Shown in pieces: positions 33,136-44,005 of a stretch of 64,000 bases of DNA. Source of the stretch: Phialocephala subalpina. Taxonomy: Eukaryota > Ascomycota > Leotiomycetes > Helotiales > Mollisiaceae. The position numbers and the translations under genes were made by a program. Under the pieces are notes generated by a model, which was not told the DNA's origin, ran no database searches, and saw nothing but the letters and a program-made list of their open reading frames with translations. The first letter of the stretch is position 1; each line of letters begins with the position of its first letter. The stretch covers positions 32,900 to 96,899 of the forward strand of contig FJOG01000006.1 of NCBI GenBank assembly GCA_900073065.1. The letters run 5' to 3'.

Positions 33136-34580
33136 ATGCGATCGCAAATGAGGACATTTCGTCCTTTTCTCTCCCACCAAATCGTCCCAAGGCTCGCCAG
33201 ACCCCAGGCGGGCCTTGAACGTCCTACGATGTTCCGATCTTTCACGGCGCGGAGGGGCATCTTCTCCACTGGCAGACTTCCTCTGAGGGTAGAATCACGG
33301 CGGCAGAATGGACATATTGCGAATGTACAAAGTGTACGATTCGTCAAACCAAGATGGCCAACACGACTGAAGTAGGCTCCGTCTCCGGAGTCGAATGAAG
33401 AACTATATTAATATAACCATAGGTCGATCGTCGTGTATTCTGTCGTTGTCTACGCATGTTTCCAAATATACTGGAAAGTCATCGTAGACCCTCTAGAGAA
33501 AGCAGCAGATGAGGTGTTGGAAGAGTTGCCCGACGACGAACTGGACGAAGCGGAACTCGACAAGCCATTTTTCATCCCATTTCCCGGTACAACGAAGCAA
33601 CTGAAGCCTGTGCCATACAAGGGGAGTGATCCTGAATGGCAGGAATTTATCAAATTCAGCAAGAATCAGAAGCAAGCACAGAAAATCCGGCGTTAGTACA
33701 TTGTCGTGCTCGCAAAAGTTCGGTCGCTGATTGATTATAGAGGAACTCGCAAATTACGTTACCCATATTGCCAGCAAACATCCAGTGCTGTCGATACGGT
33801 GCGGAAAGAACATGAAGTTGCGAAGATTTTGGCTGGATGTGGACTTCCCTCAGCATGCTCCGCCAGCATTCGAAAGATATGGGTATGCTTCCTCTTCCCG
33901 GAATAACGTCGTTCGCTCGCAGCTAACGACCCTTCTCATATAGTCTCGAACTAGGCGGCGACGATGGCGTAGCTTTGGTGAAGCAACCGGTCGACTCTCT
34001 AACAGTCTTTCGAACCCGGAATGCGATGTGGCCGTCACCTATCATACAGTCCTTCTGGAGTTTTACCAAAGTGATGGTTGCGGATGATATCAAGTACATT
34101 GCAGAAAAGCTTGGGCTTAGATCTTCACGGCCACCGCCATCTCTCGAGCAAATAGTAGCAAAGCATCAAGAAATGTTCAAGGGCCCAGGCACACCACAAC
34201 TCCCGACTAAGGACGGACCACCGCCGGCACCGCAACCCATCACTAGTCCTCCTCGCCCGGATAAGACACCGCTAGCCGGCAAGAAACCAGAGGAAATCGA
34301 TTTGCCAAGTGCTCCTATGGCACTTCATGCACATTTCTTTCGTCCAATTATGGCTTTCAAGGCTAAACTTGCACAAACCTGGAAGCCAGCACCCAACTTT
34401 CCGCCTAGAGGAAGTATCTTAGTGTCTGGGTTGGTAGAATTGGATACCCCAAAAGCATGGTTAGTCTTTGATGTCAAGGCAGCATGGGATCCAAAGGCCA
34501 GAGCCTACGATCCAAGGAGTATGCATGTTCAGTTGAGAAGGATGCAATTAAAGAAGCAGGGGCCCGCGGGAGGTCGATAA
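33136..34580 (+). CDS. Predicted mitochondrial inner-membrane protein, function unknown
   Basis: Four exons, 33136-33371, 33423-33691, 33741-33882 and 33944-34580, give 427 residues. The N-terminus is Arg/Ser-rich without acids (MRSQMRTFRPFLSHQIVPRL), as in a mitochondrial presequence, followed by FVKPRWPTRLK and a membrane segment (IVVYSVVVYACFQIYW). The body has an acidic stretch (EELPDDELDEAELD), then PGTTKQLKPVPYKGSDPEW, DFPQHAPPAFERYG, a Pro-rich loop and a C-terminal beta-rich part (GSILVSGLVELDTPKAWLVFDVKAAWDP). I recall similar conserved fungal proteins but not their function. All three introns have good ends, including GTTAGT and GTATGC donors. Confidence 0.68.
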
Positions 34581-35771
34581 TACCACGTACAACAGACTGG
34601 CGTTTGGAGCGAAGATGGGCATTGCAGGTGTAGGATAGGGATAGGCGTTGATGGCTCGAATAGGTACATTGGTGAGCCCTGGCCCCTCATTCGGGCATTT
34701 CTATAGATGATGAATACACCACGATCATGAATTTTCAAGGTCTGGACTCAAGAGCAACACATTTTCACCTGTGAAGCTTGTTCTTTGCAGAACTTCTCGA
34801 GGCTCTTTATCGGTATTGTGAGACGATCACCACCCTTCTCTTCTTCAGAACTTGGCTAAGGAGTGCTAGATTTGACCAGCTTGTATTCGTTCTCCGTTCT
34901 CCGTTCCCACCTTGTTGTCGCTGTCTACAACCACTGTTGTGGTGGACAATCAACTTCCCTCCTCTTCGTCCGTCTCTTCGATTGTCATTCTCTTTATTTT
35001 CAATGGGTGTTATCTTCACTCTTGCCCCTCACAAATCGTATGATGCGCGGAGAGGAGTTCCATTGTTCGTGTTCAGAGTTGATGCATTTTCAAGCGAGGC
35101 CTCAAGTCACAATCGTAAGATTGATCCGAGTTCTATCACCACGAAGTACTGGAATTTATGGTTGTTTACATCTTGATGAGTTCTCGATTCTCGTTGTTTG
35201 TATTGGGAAGTACTGTCTTCAAGTGATTCTCGGCCTCGCACGGCAGTGGCCTTAGCTCGATTGTTATCGTCGCGAGAAAAGCCACAGACATAAGTGTTGG
35301 CATTTTTAAGGGGATAACGGATCTCGTCCGTGCCTTGGGTATTCACATTCTCAAGTGAGTGTTTATTCCACAACAGTAACCTTGACTCAAGTCTTATTAT
35401 CACGAAGGTGCCCATAGCCAGAATTGTGAAGATGTTGAGGACTTCTCGCTTGAGTCGATTCCCATTCTCGCTTCCCCTTTTTAGGTGAATTTTTGACAAC
35501 ACAATGATAAACACCATTTTGGCTACTATTGTCAAGAAGAATCCGAAAACACTACGATAAGCATTGTCAATAATTTTCGTCGCCGACCAGTGTCGTCGCT
35601 GCGAGCTGTATAAAATCTCAACGTCTTTTCTCAACTCCTCTTTCTTTCTCCTCCGGTCACTAATTTTGGTTGCCAACAACAATTTCCTTGTCGACTCTCC
35701 AGTCTGACCTCTCTGTTGCCAATCAATCAACCATTCTCACCAATCTTAAGATACAACTATCGTCGAACAAG
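34581..35771. other. Intergenic, no supported gene
   Basis: A 207-codon minus-strand frame (35107-35730) covers the probable leader of the next gene. It has basic and hydrophobic patches but no family motif and is not called. The last 150 bp are the leader of the gene at 35772. Confidence 0.4.
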
Positions 35772-36655
35772 ATGGGTTCTGCTGGCCCAGTTCCCTCTCC
35801 CGTTCCCACAACAGCTTCTGCGGTCCCATCAGCTGCTCCCAGCCAAGTCCCAGCTCCCTTCCAAGCCCCAACCTCCGCCCAAGTCCCAGCAGCCGGTCAA
35901 GGCCTGGGCAACTATCAACCTCCGAGCGTTAAGGACGAAGCCGAAGAGGCCTCGATCAATGGTTCAGGTTCTCCTCCTCCCACCACCTCCATCGCCCCGG
36001 CTCAAGCTCCGGCTTTGCCAGCCAACTCATCGTCTTCCCAATCTGCAACAGCAGCACCATCTCCGACCTTGTCCGCCGCTTCAACCTCCTCCCAAGCCAC
36101 TGCGGTAACGGCTGTAGCCTCGCCAGCTACCTCCACCCCATCCAGTGCCCCAGAAAGCTCTCCAGCATCACCCTCCACCACCGACAATCCAGCCATCCCA
36201 GCAACGTCTCCCATCTCCGCTGCCAACGCCAAATGGCCGATCGCCAGTCTGACTTCTTCCATCTTTGCTGACACCACTTAGCCGCCCGCGTACACAAAGG
36301 AGAAGAGAAGTCCGCCCTGTGCCTGGAAGTTTGCCGCTAATCCTCCCAACGAGCACGACCCGATGGAGTGGAGCTCGGACGCCTACTACCTTTTGGACTT
36401 GGAGGATTGGATGGATATGCGGGACGACTATCCCGGCTTTGGACGCAGAGAGTGAGTTTCCATTATATTATTGACAATTGAAACATGTATTGATAACAAA
36501 ACAGCAAATACGACGAAGAGGAAGAAGCACGACTTTGGGCGGAGTTCGAGGCGGAGCTAGACAAAGACGAATTCGACGACGACGGTGGAGAGGCTTCCTC
36601 CTCCTCCTCCTCCTCCTCCTCCTCCTCCTCATCCTCGTTCGACGATATCTGTTAG
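35772..36655 (+). CDS. Pro/Ala/Ser-rich protein with acidic poly-Ser tail; possible exitron
   Basis: Preferred model: exons 35772-36104, 36282-36451 and 36505-36655, 217 residues. The N-terminus is Pro/Ala/Gln-rich (MGSAGPVPSPVPTTA), the middle has EWSSDAYYLLDLEDWMDMRD, and the C-terminus is acidic (KYDEEEEARLWAEFEAELDK) and ends in a Ser run plus FDDIC. The frame between the first two exons (36105-36281) is itself open in phase and stops only at a TAG that doubles as the acceptor of a predicted intron (donor GTAACG, branch CTGAC, acceptor ACTTAG). Retention would give a 169-residue form. Alternatively the TAG is a genuine stop and the rest is untranslated or decayed. Function unknown. Confidence 0.5.
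36597..36640 (+). repeat. TCC trinucleotide microsatellite
   Basis: Uninterrupted TCC repeats coding for the poly-Ser tract near the end of the gene at 35772. Length variation between strains is likely, in frame. Confidence 0.9.
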
Positions 36656-36740
36656 AGAGAGAAGAACGATGGCTGTATGATTGTCTGTTTTTTGGGCTCT
36701 GTCGATATACCTGGCACTAACGAATCACCACTTTCCCGCT

Positions 36741-37478
36741 TCACTTCTCATCCTCGGATTCGCCATCCGTGCATCTACCACAAGTACACTCGAACCCATA
36801 ATTGCTCCACAAGCTATTCTTCCTATGCCCATAATCGATCGTCACCTCCTCTCCCTCCAACAACTTGAACCGATTCCAGACCACCAACCTTCCAATACTG
36901 TCCCTCCAACCATACTGCGAATTTGGAACACAAGAATGGTTGATTCTCGACGCTGTCTCGAAAACACCAGAAGTAGTCTCATCCATGATCGAGAAGGCAT
37001 TGCAATCCATGATTCTGCACTTCAGCGACTCTCCTTCTTCACTCATGTATGCGGACAAAGAGAAGAACTTTTCCTTGTTCTCGGGAGATAGAGCATCAAC
37101 GGTAGCTTCGATAGCCGCGTCTGTTTGGCTCTTGAGTAGGACGAATATGGGGGTCTCGACAAGTAGAAATGTTCCTTGTGGTATGTCTTTCGCTGCAACT
37201 ATGCCTAGGCCTTTTCCTTCGATTTCGCAGATCTGGATGATTGTACAAAGTGTTTCGGGATATCGGACGGGGCTTGGTGAGATATTTGCTGGAGCTAGTT
37301 CGGGCGTATCTGGTCTTGGGAAATTGTGGTCGAAATCGAGATCGAGTTCGTGAGCTTCAATCGCGATCTTCTTGTCATCGTCTTTTGGTGGACTCAAGAC
37401 ACCGTTGGCAAGAGCGTCCTCGGGCTGTGGAGCTTTCGCAAGATCTTCAATTAGCGTCTGGAATCCCGTTTTCTCTTG
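36741..37478 (-). CDS. SET-domain protein (lysine methyltransferase-like)
   Basis: The last exon encodes a short SET domain: KGLGIVAAKDIPQGTFLLVE at the start, the catalytic-core motif RINHSCVPNSQYGW, EGEEVTIDYGH, and a post-SET CTCGRC cysteine cluster, ending CTDGESEDEK. SET proteins transfer methyl groups from S-adenosylmethionine to lysines; small stand-alone fungal ones may target non-histone proteins. No ATG lies at the front of the open frame (GFQTLIEDLAKAPQPED upstream of SPPKDDDKK), so a first exon upstream is missing from my model; 37478 only marks the start of the open frame, just after a CTTCTAAG acceptor-like site. It converges with the gene at 35772, 85 bp apart. Confidence 0.75.
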   Translation of the reverse strand, partial: QEKTGFQTLIEDLAKAPQPEDALANGVLSPPKDDDKKIAIEAHELDLDFDHNFPRPDTPELAPANISPSPVRYPETLCTIIQICEIEGKGLGIVAAKDIPQGTFLLVETPIFVLLKSQTDAAIEATVDALSPENKEKFFSLSAYMSEEGESLKCRIMDCNAFSIMDETTSGVFETASRINHSCVPNSQYGWRDSIGRLVVWNRFKLLEGEEVTIDYGHRKNSLWSNYGFECTCGRCTDGESEDEK

Positions 37479-38768
37479 TACTTAGAAGGCTTTATTTCAA
37501 GTGCGGCATCGACGTGTCGATCTTGTTGAAATGGATTTCAAGTCGTGGTCGCGCTACTGTACCAGCACTCGAAAAATTGAAAGTGAATTTCTCGAATTCG
37601 GCCTCGAAAAATACATGGGTCATCGAGAACAAAGGCTCGCTCCTGCTTATGGGTGCGTTTGCGAGAATTCCTTTGATGGAAGATGATTAGCTCTTCTTCC
37701 CTTTCAAGGTGACAAGATGAAAGGGGGGCCTCGCTTAATTTGCATGTTTTTCCCATGTCTTGCCATCAAGATCGAATCTTCGAGGCAAGACTTGTAGTTG
37801 ACGTTGAATTACTAGCGGTGGCCCCTTCCAAGTCAGAGGCATCTAATCAAGCACTACTAGTTCCAGTAGTCCCCAGTAGCCCCCAGTAATCCGAACTAAT
37901 CCCCTCGTTTCCTTTCCCTTTCCTTCTTCCTTTTTTTATGCTCGATGCTCGCAACTATTTACTGGAGAAAATCCAATCAAGAACTCTCTTTTTTAACCAA
38001 CTTAATTTACGTAGATATGGCCAACCTTGCGAAATAGAAAGGTACTGGATGGCAGCTGATCTGAACACGATCTTGCGATGCCGAAAACAAGTGAGACAGT
38101 AGCGAAAGACTCAATTATCTTGTTCATAAACTTTCTTAGTCCCAGATTCCTGGTACCCCATTTTTACTCTCGAATGAGTCGCATTCGACTGAGCAGCATT
38201 TGGTTTTGCGTCTCCTTATCCCTTGCTTCGCTTGAAATCCATATGGCGTAGCGCATAGGGGCGAAGCTAGCAATGGGGACCTCCATGGTATTATTGTAGA
38301 TAACATGCTGCCATGCACGGACTATGCAATGATCAGCCTTTCATAAGTGGAAGGGCAGGAAATCAAATACACTGTTTCTAAATTATAAATGTGCTTCGAA
38401 GCTGAGATTCGCGAATACGTCGTCTCTGCGAGACTTATGGGAAGAGGTGTTCATTCCACTTGGCGCTTGGCTCCCCGGTGTTGAGAGCTTGTTGGACCAG
38501 AACTCAACTGTCAAGGAGTGGTCTGGACATCACCACCTCAATCCATCGCCTTTCATATCCAGTCACGCTCTGCTCAACTTTGCAGAAGCCCACCCTCGCT
38601 TTGGATTTGGAACGGCGATTCATGGACCCTCATACACCCTTAACTTACAAGCACACTTGTAGTGTGCAATTCCCATCCCAAACACCATACAATGCCCAAA
38701 CTCCATATGTATCGATGCAATCCTCCACTTCCACTATTGACCTTCCTCGATATCATCTCCTACCACTG
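37479..38768. other. Region upstream of the SET gene and downstream of CMC1
   Basis: May hold the first exon of the SET gene: a 44-codon minus-strand frame starting MTHVFFEAEFEKFTFNF near 37630 is a candidate exon or upstream frame. The remainder shows only short frames. A small CCAGTAG-type tandem lies near 37865-37888. Confidence 0.35.
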
Positions 38769-39314
38769 TCACCTATGTCGATCCTTGCTCATCTGCCCCT
38801 CATCCCTCTTTGGGAACCCACCGACCCTCTCTGCCTTCTTCATAATATCCCTCCCCTTATCGCCATCCCGATCCTCAATCGGTAATCCCCACCACTCCTT
38901 GTGAAACCTTTCCTGCTCTTTCCGCCTCGCCTCTTTCGCCTCCCTATCTTTCTGCCTTTTCAATCTTAATCCGAACCATTCCTCTCTAGCAGCATCTTGC
39001 TCGGCTTGTGTTGCGTGTGCTATCATACAAGTATTCATCGTTTTGTTTTGTTCGCGACATTTGAAAGGTGCTGTGAAGGTTCGTCCTAGGGCACAGTCTG
39101 CGAAAGCTATGGGCATTGTTTTAGCTAGCATTCAATTGAACCATCAGAACCACCTACCTTTGATTTCAGCAGCACAATACCCTCGTACCCTCGCATGATA
39201 AAGCTCTCTAACCTGAGCTTCCTGCGCCGAAGAAAGCGGCAATGGATTCCTCGACGGCATAGGCAGTAAAGGAACATCTTCCTCCTTTCCTGGAGGCGGT
39301 GCCATAGCTGCCAT
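38769..39314 (-). CDS. CMC1: CMC1-type COX assembly mitochondrial protein
   Basis: Exons 39314-39158 and 39106-38769 (intron GTAGGT..CCCATAG, 51 nt) give 164 residues. The twin CX9C motif is complete: CAAEIKAFADC spanning the splice junction, and CREQNKTMNTC. Context SSAQEAQVRELYHARVRG and ALGRTFTAPFKC matches fungal CMC1, a copper-binding intermembrane-space protein imported by the Mia40 disulfide relay and needed for cytochrome c oxidase assembly. The C-terminal part is a long charged helix (LKRQKDREAKEARRKEQERF), longer than in yeast Cmc1. The start at MAAMAPPPG is chosen; the next Met, three residues on, is an alternative. Confidence 0.88.
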
Positions 39315-39592
39315 TAAAATATTCACAAGAAGCTTTGGTGCCGTCAAAAGCTGAAGATGCTCCTATCAAATCGGATGTTTCTGAGGTCGAGAAGCTCAAG
39401 CTTTAGTACCGATGCGGTTAGGCTGGATGCGGCCGCTTCAAGGCGGGCCAGAATTTCTCGAGGCTGAGAAGCTTTCAAAAATATATTCAAGATACAGATG
39501 TCCACCATTTCGAAGCGCGGCTCTGCTAGGACTCCCACTCTCTGTCAACGAGTATCGAGTACCATCTGAATTTGAGTAGCAAGCACACCAAG
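39315..39592. promoter_or_regulatory. Divergent CMC1 / UTP11 promoter, 278 bp
   Basis: CMC1 reads left and UTP11 reads right from this short region, so their promoters must overlap or lie back to back. No binding site was assigned. Confidence 0.55.
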
Positions 39593-40456
39593 ATGTCATC
39601 AATGCGAAATGCCGTTCAACGGCGCAATCATCGAGAGCGAGGGCAACCAGAAGAGCGAGGTACGTCTGCTTCAGTCATTGAATCTTCCCTAGAGAGCTCT
39701 AGAGCTGGCTTCTGTCCCCGGACCGCGTTTTTATCTTTTCTGGACTCCTAAATTTTCCTGAAAAACATAAACTAAACCCCAACAGCACGACTCGGCCTCC
39801 TTGAAAAACACAAGGACTACTCCGCCCGCGCAAAAGATTTCAACCAGAAAAAACGAAAGTTAAAGGCCCTCCGCCAGAAGGTGTTGGACAAGAATCCCGA
39901 TGAATTCTACTTCGGCATGCTGTCCCGCAGCGGACCTACCACCCAGGGCAAAAACAGAACCGGGACAGTAAACGGCGACAGAGGGAACGCTGTTTTAAGT
40001 CAAGACTCTGTGCGGTTATTCAAAACGCAAGATCTAGGATATGTGAGGACGATGAGGAATAAGGCTTTGAAGGAGGTGGAGGCTTTGGAGAGGAGTACGG
40101 TTGGAATAAAGGGGAGTGGGAAGAAGGTTGTTTTTGTGGATGGGGAGGAGGATCTGCCTGCTCAAGAGCCCAAGAAGAAGTTGGATCTAGATCTGGACAT
40201 GGATTGGGAAGATGATGAGGAGAGCGAGGAAGAAGAGAAGGTTTCGATCGAGGAGAAGAATAGGAGGAAACTGCAGGCGAGAGAAGCGGAGAAGGTCGAG
40301 ACAAGGCTCACAGTCGCGCGGGAACGATTAAAAGCTTTAACGGAAGCCGAGCAGGCATTAGAGGTACAACGGGCTCGGATGGGGAAATCACCAGCGGTGG
40401 GAGAAGGAATCACTAAGCAAGGAGTCAAGTACAAGGTGCGAGAACGCAAGAGATAA
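39593..40456 (+). CDS. UTP11: U3 snoRNP-associated protein UTP11
   Basis: Exons 39593-39659 and 39786-40456 (126-nt intron GTACGT..CCCAACAG) give 245 residues. The N-terminus (MSSMRNAVQRRNHRERGQPE, then RLGLLEKHKDYSARAKDFN) and the segment DEFYFGMLSRSGPT, followed by TQDLGYVRTMRNKALKEVE, are diagnostic of Utp11, a component of the small-subunit processome that acts in nucleolar 18S rRNA maturation. An acidic stretch (DWEDDEESEEEEK) and a basic C-terminus (GVKYKVRERKR) follow. Length is normal for the family. Confidence 0.93.
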
Positions 40457-40630
40457 CTATTAATTGGCCATCAGACATGACGAAAGCTGCATGCTGATTT
40501 TCATCTCGACCATTTGCTTCGAACGCTGACAGATCTTCTTGGATCGTCGGCGGAATTATTTCGAGCAGAGAAGTGAAACCCCATTCCCAATCCGGCGCCA
40601 AACGCCTCCTACCCAACATTATATACCCAA

Positions 40631-42337
40631 TCATTTCTTACTCCTGGTCAGGCATTTGCTGACGAAGATAATGATCTTTGCAAGCACTTTCACGGTCGTT
40701 GTTATAGTCCAAACGAAACACTTGATCAGCATCCAAATCAAGCCAAAGAATCCCGGAACCTTCTCCTCTTTCTCCTTCTTTTTGTCCGCCTTCACACTAT
40801 CCTGGCTTTCGAGGTCCATTTCGAATTCCTCCATCTTGGCGTCCTTGTCTTTCTTGTTCTTGCCCTTTTTGGTCCAAGTGGACGATATTCTCTTCGGAGA
40901 CATCTTTGGAGATCTTGGTGCGATTGATGGTGGGGCCTCAAATCTCTCGATGTTGCGAGTCTTTTCTTCTGCGATGGCTACTAACATGATTGCACAAATG
41001 GCGACGTCGACAACGTAGAAACAGTCGATTCGTGCTGCGACAGCGGTATCGACTTCCATGTATCCGGTTCCGGCTCCATCTCGAGTCAAGCGAACGATGT
41101 TCCGTGGTAATTCCGGATGCTCGAGAGTGTATTCTACCTTCGACCATGCTGGCGACGACGCTATCGAGACAATGAATGGCGTGGGAATTGCTGGATGGAC
41201 GAGATAGTACTTCCCGCTGTCTTCATCCCAGACCAAGCGTCCACACTCGCGTTCAGCGGAAGCGATGATCTGCTCAGCGTCTGCACGAGGTGGCTTGTTG
41301 GCGAGATCAATCACCAAATCCGACGCAGCCTTGGGATACAGCAACGCAACAAGTCCATCGTTCGGTGGTAGCCGTCGAGCTTCCTCTTCCAGCGTCGTGC
41401 TCATAACTTCAGCTCCTTCCTTCGGTTTCGACGACGAGCCGAGTTTCGGAGACGTACTCTTGTTTGACTTATTTGGATCGAACCGCAACAGCGTCATCTG
41501 TGCCGAAGTGGAGGTGGGCATAAGACGAAGGCTGTAGAAGGGTTGGGTGGCAGACGAAAGAGTATGAACAGGTTCCTCAACATCACTCGTCATTTTCAGA
41601 CAGAACTTCCGGCCCTCTGAATTTGAGACTTTCCATCCGTTAACGACCTTCCAGAATTCTTTCAGCTCATTGTTACTCGATGGCTCCATGATCGTCTCGT
41701 CTTGAAGGCTGCGAGGAAACCGCCCCGGTGATGGGCCAGTAATGCCTGGACTTTGAAGAGGACTTCTGCCGCTGATGCTTGGAGAGTATGGTCGTCGATT
41801 GATGACAGTCCTTGGAATATGTGTGGGACTCGTCTCAGTGGGAAAATAGGCCTGATGCTCGAGTGCTATCTCGGGATTATATCTCGGGAAGATGGAGTGC
41901 ATTACTGGCTCCTCTCGAGGTGGGGATGTATTGATGTTCCTGGGAGCGGAATGACGTGAAGAGTTGCTATTGCTTCGAACAAGAGTTGGAGCTTCGGAGA
42001 AGGAGGTATGAGATCGTGGAGGTAGGTCTGAGGGGAGATGAGCTCGTGGTGGGGTCGTGATTGGGGATCCATGTTCAGCTTGTTGTGTTTGCGGGGTCTG
42101 TCTGCCATTCTGAGGCGTTTGTCTTCCTCCCATCGCTGACTCTGACCGCCGTCCATCAAGAGCAGATTGCCTTCCATCAGAGGGGAAATCTGGTGACTCC
42201 GATCTCTCGATAGCTGAAGGGGGGTCCTGGGGAGTGATAGCATGTCGTCGCGTGCTCGGTTTCCTCGATGGGGATGTCCTCTCCTTGGGCGTCGGAGGGA
42301 ACAGCTTCAAGCCCATGTTTACCGGCTTATCAGGCAT
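40631..42337 (-). CDS. Conserved-type fungal protein with disordered N-terminus and C-terminal membrane helix
   Basis: Single exon, 568 residues, starting MPDKPVNMGLKLFPPTPKER. Residues 1-230 are Ser/Pro/Arg-rich and likely disordered. Residues about 230-470 are folded (LKEFWKVVNGWKVSNSEGRK, LPPNDGLVALLYPKAAS, RLVWDEDSGKYYLVHPAIP). A Lys-rich segment precedes a hydrophobic amphipathic C-terminus (GFFGLIWMLIKCFVWTITTT). This suggests a tail-anchored protein facing the cytosol. I do not recognise the family. It converges with UTP11, 174 bp apart. Confidence 0.75.
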   Translation of the reverse strand: MPDKPVNMGLKLFPPTPKERTSPSRKPSTRRHAITPQDPPSAIERSESPDFPSDGRQSALDGRRSESAMGGRQTPQNGRQTPQTQQAEHGSPITTPPRAHLPSDLPPRSHTSFSEAPTLVRSNSNSSRHSAPRNINTSPPREEPVMHSIFPRYNPEIALEHQAYFPTETSPTHIPRTVINRRPYSPSISGRSPLQSPGITGPSPGRFPRSLQDETIMEPSSNNELKEFWKVVNGWKVSNSEGRKFCLKMTSDVEEPVHTLSSATQPFYSLRLMPTSTSAQMTLLRFDPNKSNKSTSPKLGSSSKPKEGAEVMSTTLEEEARRLPPNDGLVALLYPKAASDLVIDLANKPPRADAEQIIASAERECGRLVWDEDSGKYYLVHPAIPTPFIVSIASSPAWSKVEYTLEHPELPRNIVRLTRDGAGTGYMEVDTAVAARIDCFYVVDVAICAIMLVAIAEEKTRNIERFEAPPSIAPRSPKMSPKRISSTWTKKGKNKKDKDAKMEEFEMDLESQDSVKADKKKEKEEKVPGFFGLIWMLIKCFVWTITTTVKVLAKIIIFVSKCLTRSKK

Positions 42338-43531
42338 CTTGAAGGATAGTACGACGCAGTATCCCTGATACTACCTCAAATAATGATCAAAGGAACCAGC
42401 TCCTCTGTGCTCACGCGGGCCCATCTCTAAGGACCAGGCGCACATAGCTCCTGTTATACATCTCACGGCCATCTTCTTGATGTGCATGTGTGCATGTCCG
42501 ATAATAGCTACGCGCCTATGAGCCAAATTTGACCTGCACGACTGATTGCGATAGAGCGGGAAGGAATCTCGAAATAGATTTTGTCTTGGCGTGAGTGCGT
42601 ACCGCCAGCGAGTCAACGACCGTGGTTGTGGGGAGGACCCTTGTCGGCGGCAGGATGCAAGCGTTGAAGGGTGTGATGGTCGTGATGATTCGTGGGTTTA
42701 GGGTCGCCAACCGCTATTCGCGACCGATTCGTGGATGCAAGGGTGCAGAGAAGCGCTGGCGAGGCGTGTGCATGTCATGTGATGATCTTTTGTCTCAGAT
42801 TCTACAATTCTTTCTGCTTACAGGTGAGTCCAGATATTTTATATAACGTGGGAAGATCCCATTTACGATCGCCAACCGCGCGCAAGTGAGTGCATGTGAG
42901 CGTTCTTGGTATCCCAGCAAAGTCAGGACATTCGTCAAGGTATTTGAGCAGAAGCTCATCGCAGGCCTGTTGAGGCATCTCGTCTTCAGGTTAGTTTCCT
43001 GGATTGGTTCTTGCAGACGACATACGGATGGGTACTCAGCTTGGGACCTATCAATGTGCTTTTGTTACGCGTGTTTATCTCTTCTTGTTTTCAGGTTAGC
43101 ATTGCGCATCCAACCCCACTACCATTTATCTTATCATCCATTTGTGTCACGTTATTTGCTTGCAATCTTTCCATTCTTGACCCACCTGTCATCAAGTTAG
43201 AACTCCGAACATATGCTGACAGAAGAGTTCAAGAATCATCAGTCACCTTGTATCTATGATGTTCTTCGCTTTTGTGTCGACAAATTTCAAAAACACCTCA
43301 CACACCCTACCTCGCTTCTCGCATTCAACTGCAGAGAAATGATGAGTCGAGCTTTTTACGCCCGCTAAGGAGTCACAGGCTCAAGTCCCGAGTCGCTGCA
43401 GACTCTGCAATGTCCGCTATTGTACACCATGTCGCAACAACTGTCTTATATGCTTCACAAGGCTACCTCCAGCCTCGCAGCCTCACCGGCACCGAAGTTC
43501 CACTCCCCACCCTTGCTACGGCCCCGCATAA
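42338..43531. other. Intergenic, no supported gene
   Basis: Upstream region of the gene at 40631 plus about 1 kb with only short frames. Pyrimidine-rich stretches near 43100-43200. Confidence 0.35.
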
Positions 43532-44005
43532 CTGCCAGGGAAGCTCTTATCAGCCCCTCACTTGCAGAACGCAATCACCGCCGGCTCCAAAAATCGCTTT
43601 ACCAACTTCCTCTTTCAGCGATTTCTACAAGCACAGCGACACCTCGCCAGGTACGAAAAACTTTTTGCAGAGGCCTGCGTCAGCAACGACGGGAGGATGC
43701 ATTTGCTCGAATATGATTGGAAATGTCGCCCAGGATGCGGCTGCAAGTGCAACGATGAGCGCGGCGATAATCTCTTAATTAGTGATCTGATTGACATAGT
43801 CACCAAGGGGACAGTGCTGCAGATCGCCGGGGAGCATCAAGCACTTGAGCTCCCCTCTTCTCTTCTCCTTTCCTTCTCTCTTCCCTTTCGTTCGTCTCTT
43901 CGTCGTCGTGCTGCCAGTCAAGATGTTGTCGAATTCGCTCCTCCTCGGCCTTGGACTTGCTGCTTCAGTCGTACAAGCATCGCACAACAACACTCATGTT
44001 GCTAA
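43532..44005 (+). CDS. Doubtful frame with Cys-rich segment, upstream of gamma-glutamyltransferase
   Basis: An open frame without its own good ATG reads AITAGSKNRFTNFLFQRFLQ, then HLARYEKLFAEACVSNDG, a Cys cluster KCRPGCGCKCNDE and LLISDLIDIVTKGTV, which looks more protein-like than chance. It overlaps the leader and first codons of the gamma-glutamyltransferase in another frame, so either it ends by splicing before 43870 or it is spurious. An ATG at 43428 in another frame could be an upstream exon. No family recognised. Confidence 0.22.
   Translation: MPGKLLSAPHLQNAITAGSKNRFTNFLFQRFLQAQRHLARYEKLFAEACVSNDGRMHLLEYDWKCRPGCGCKCNDERGDNLLISDLIDIVTKGTVLQIAGEHQALELPSSLLLSFSLPFRSSLRRRAASQDVVEFAPPRPWTCCFSRTSIAQQHSCC

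Noticed and set aside
35107..35730. 207-codon minus-strand frame before the gene at 35772
   Set aside because: Runs across the leader of the opposite gene, lacks family motifs and has uneven composition; not enough support to call.
39660..39785. UTP11 intron (126 nt) as a decayed introner copy
   Set aside because: Similar in length, but I see no alignable sequence with the two introner copies beyond normal splice motifs.
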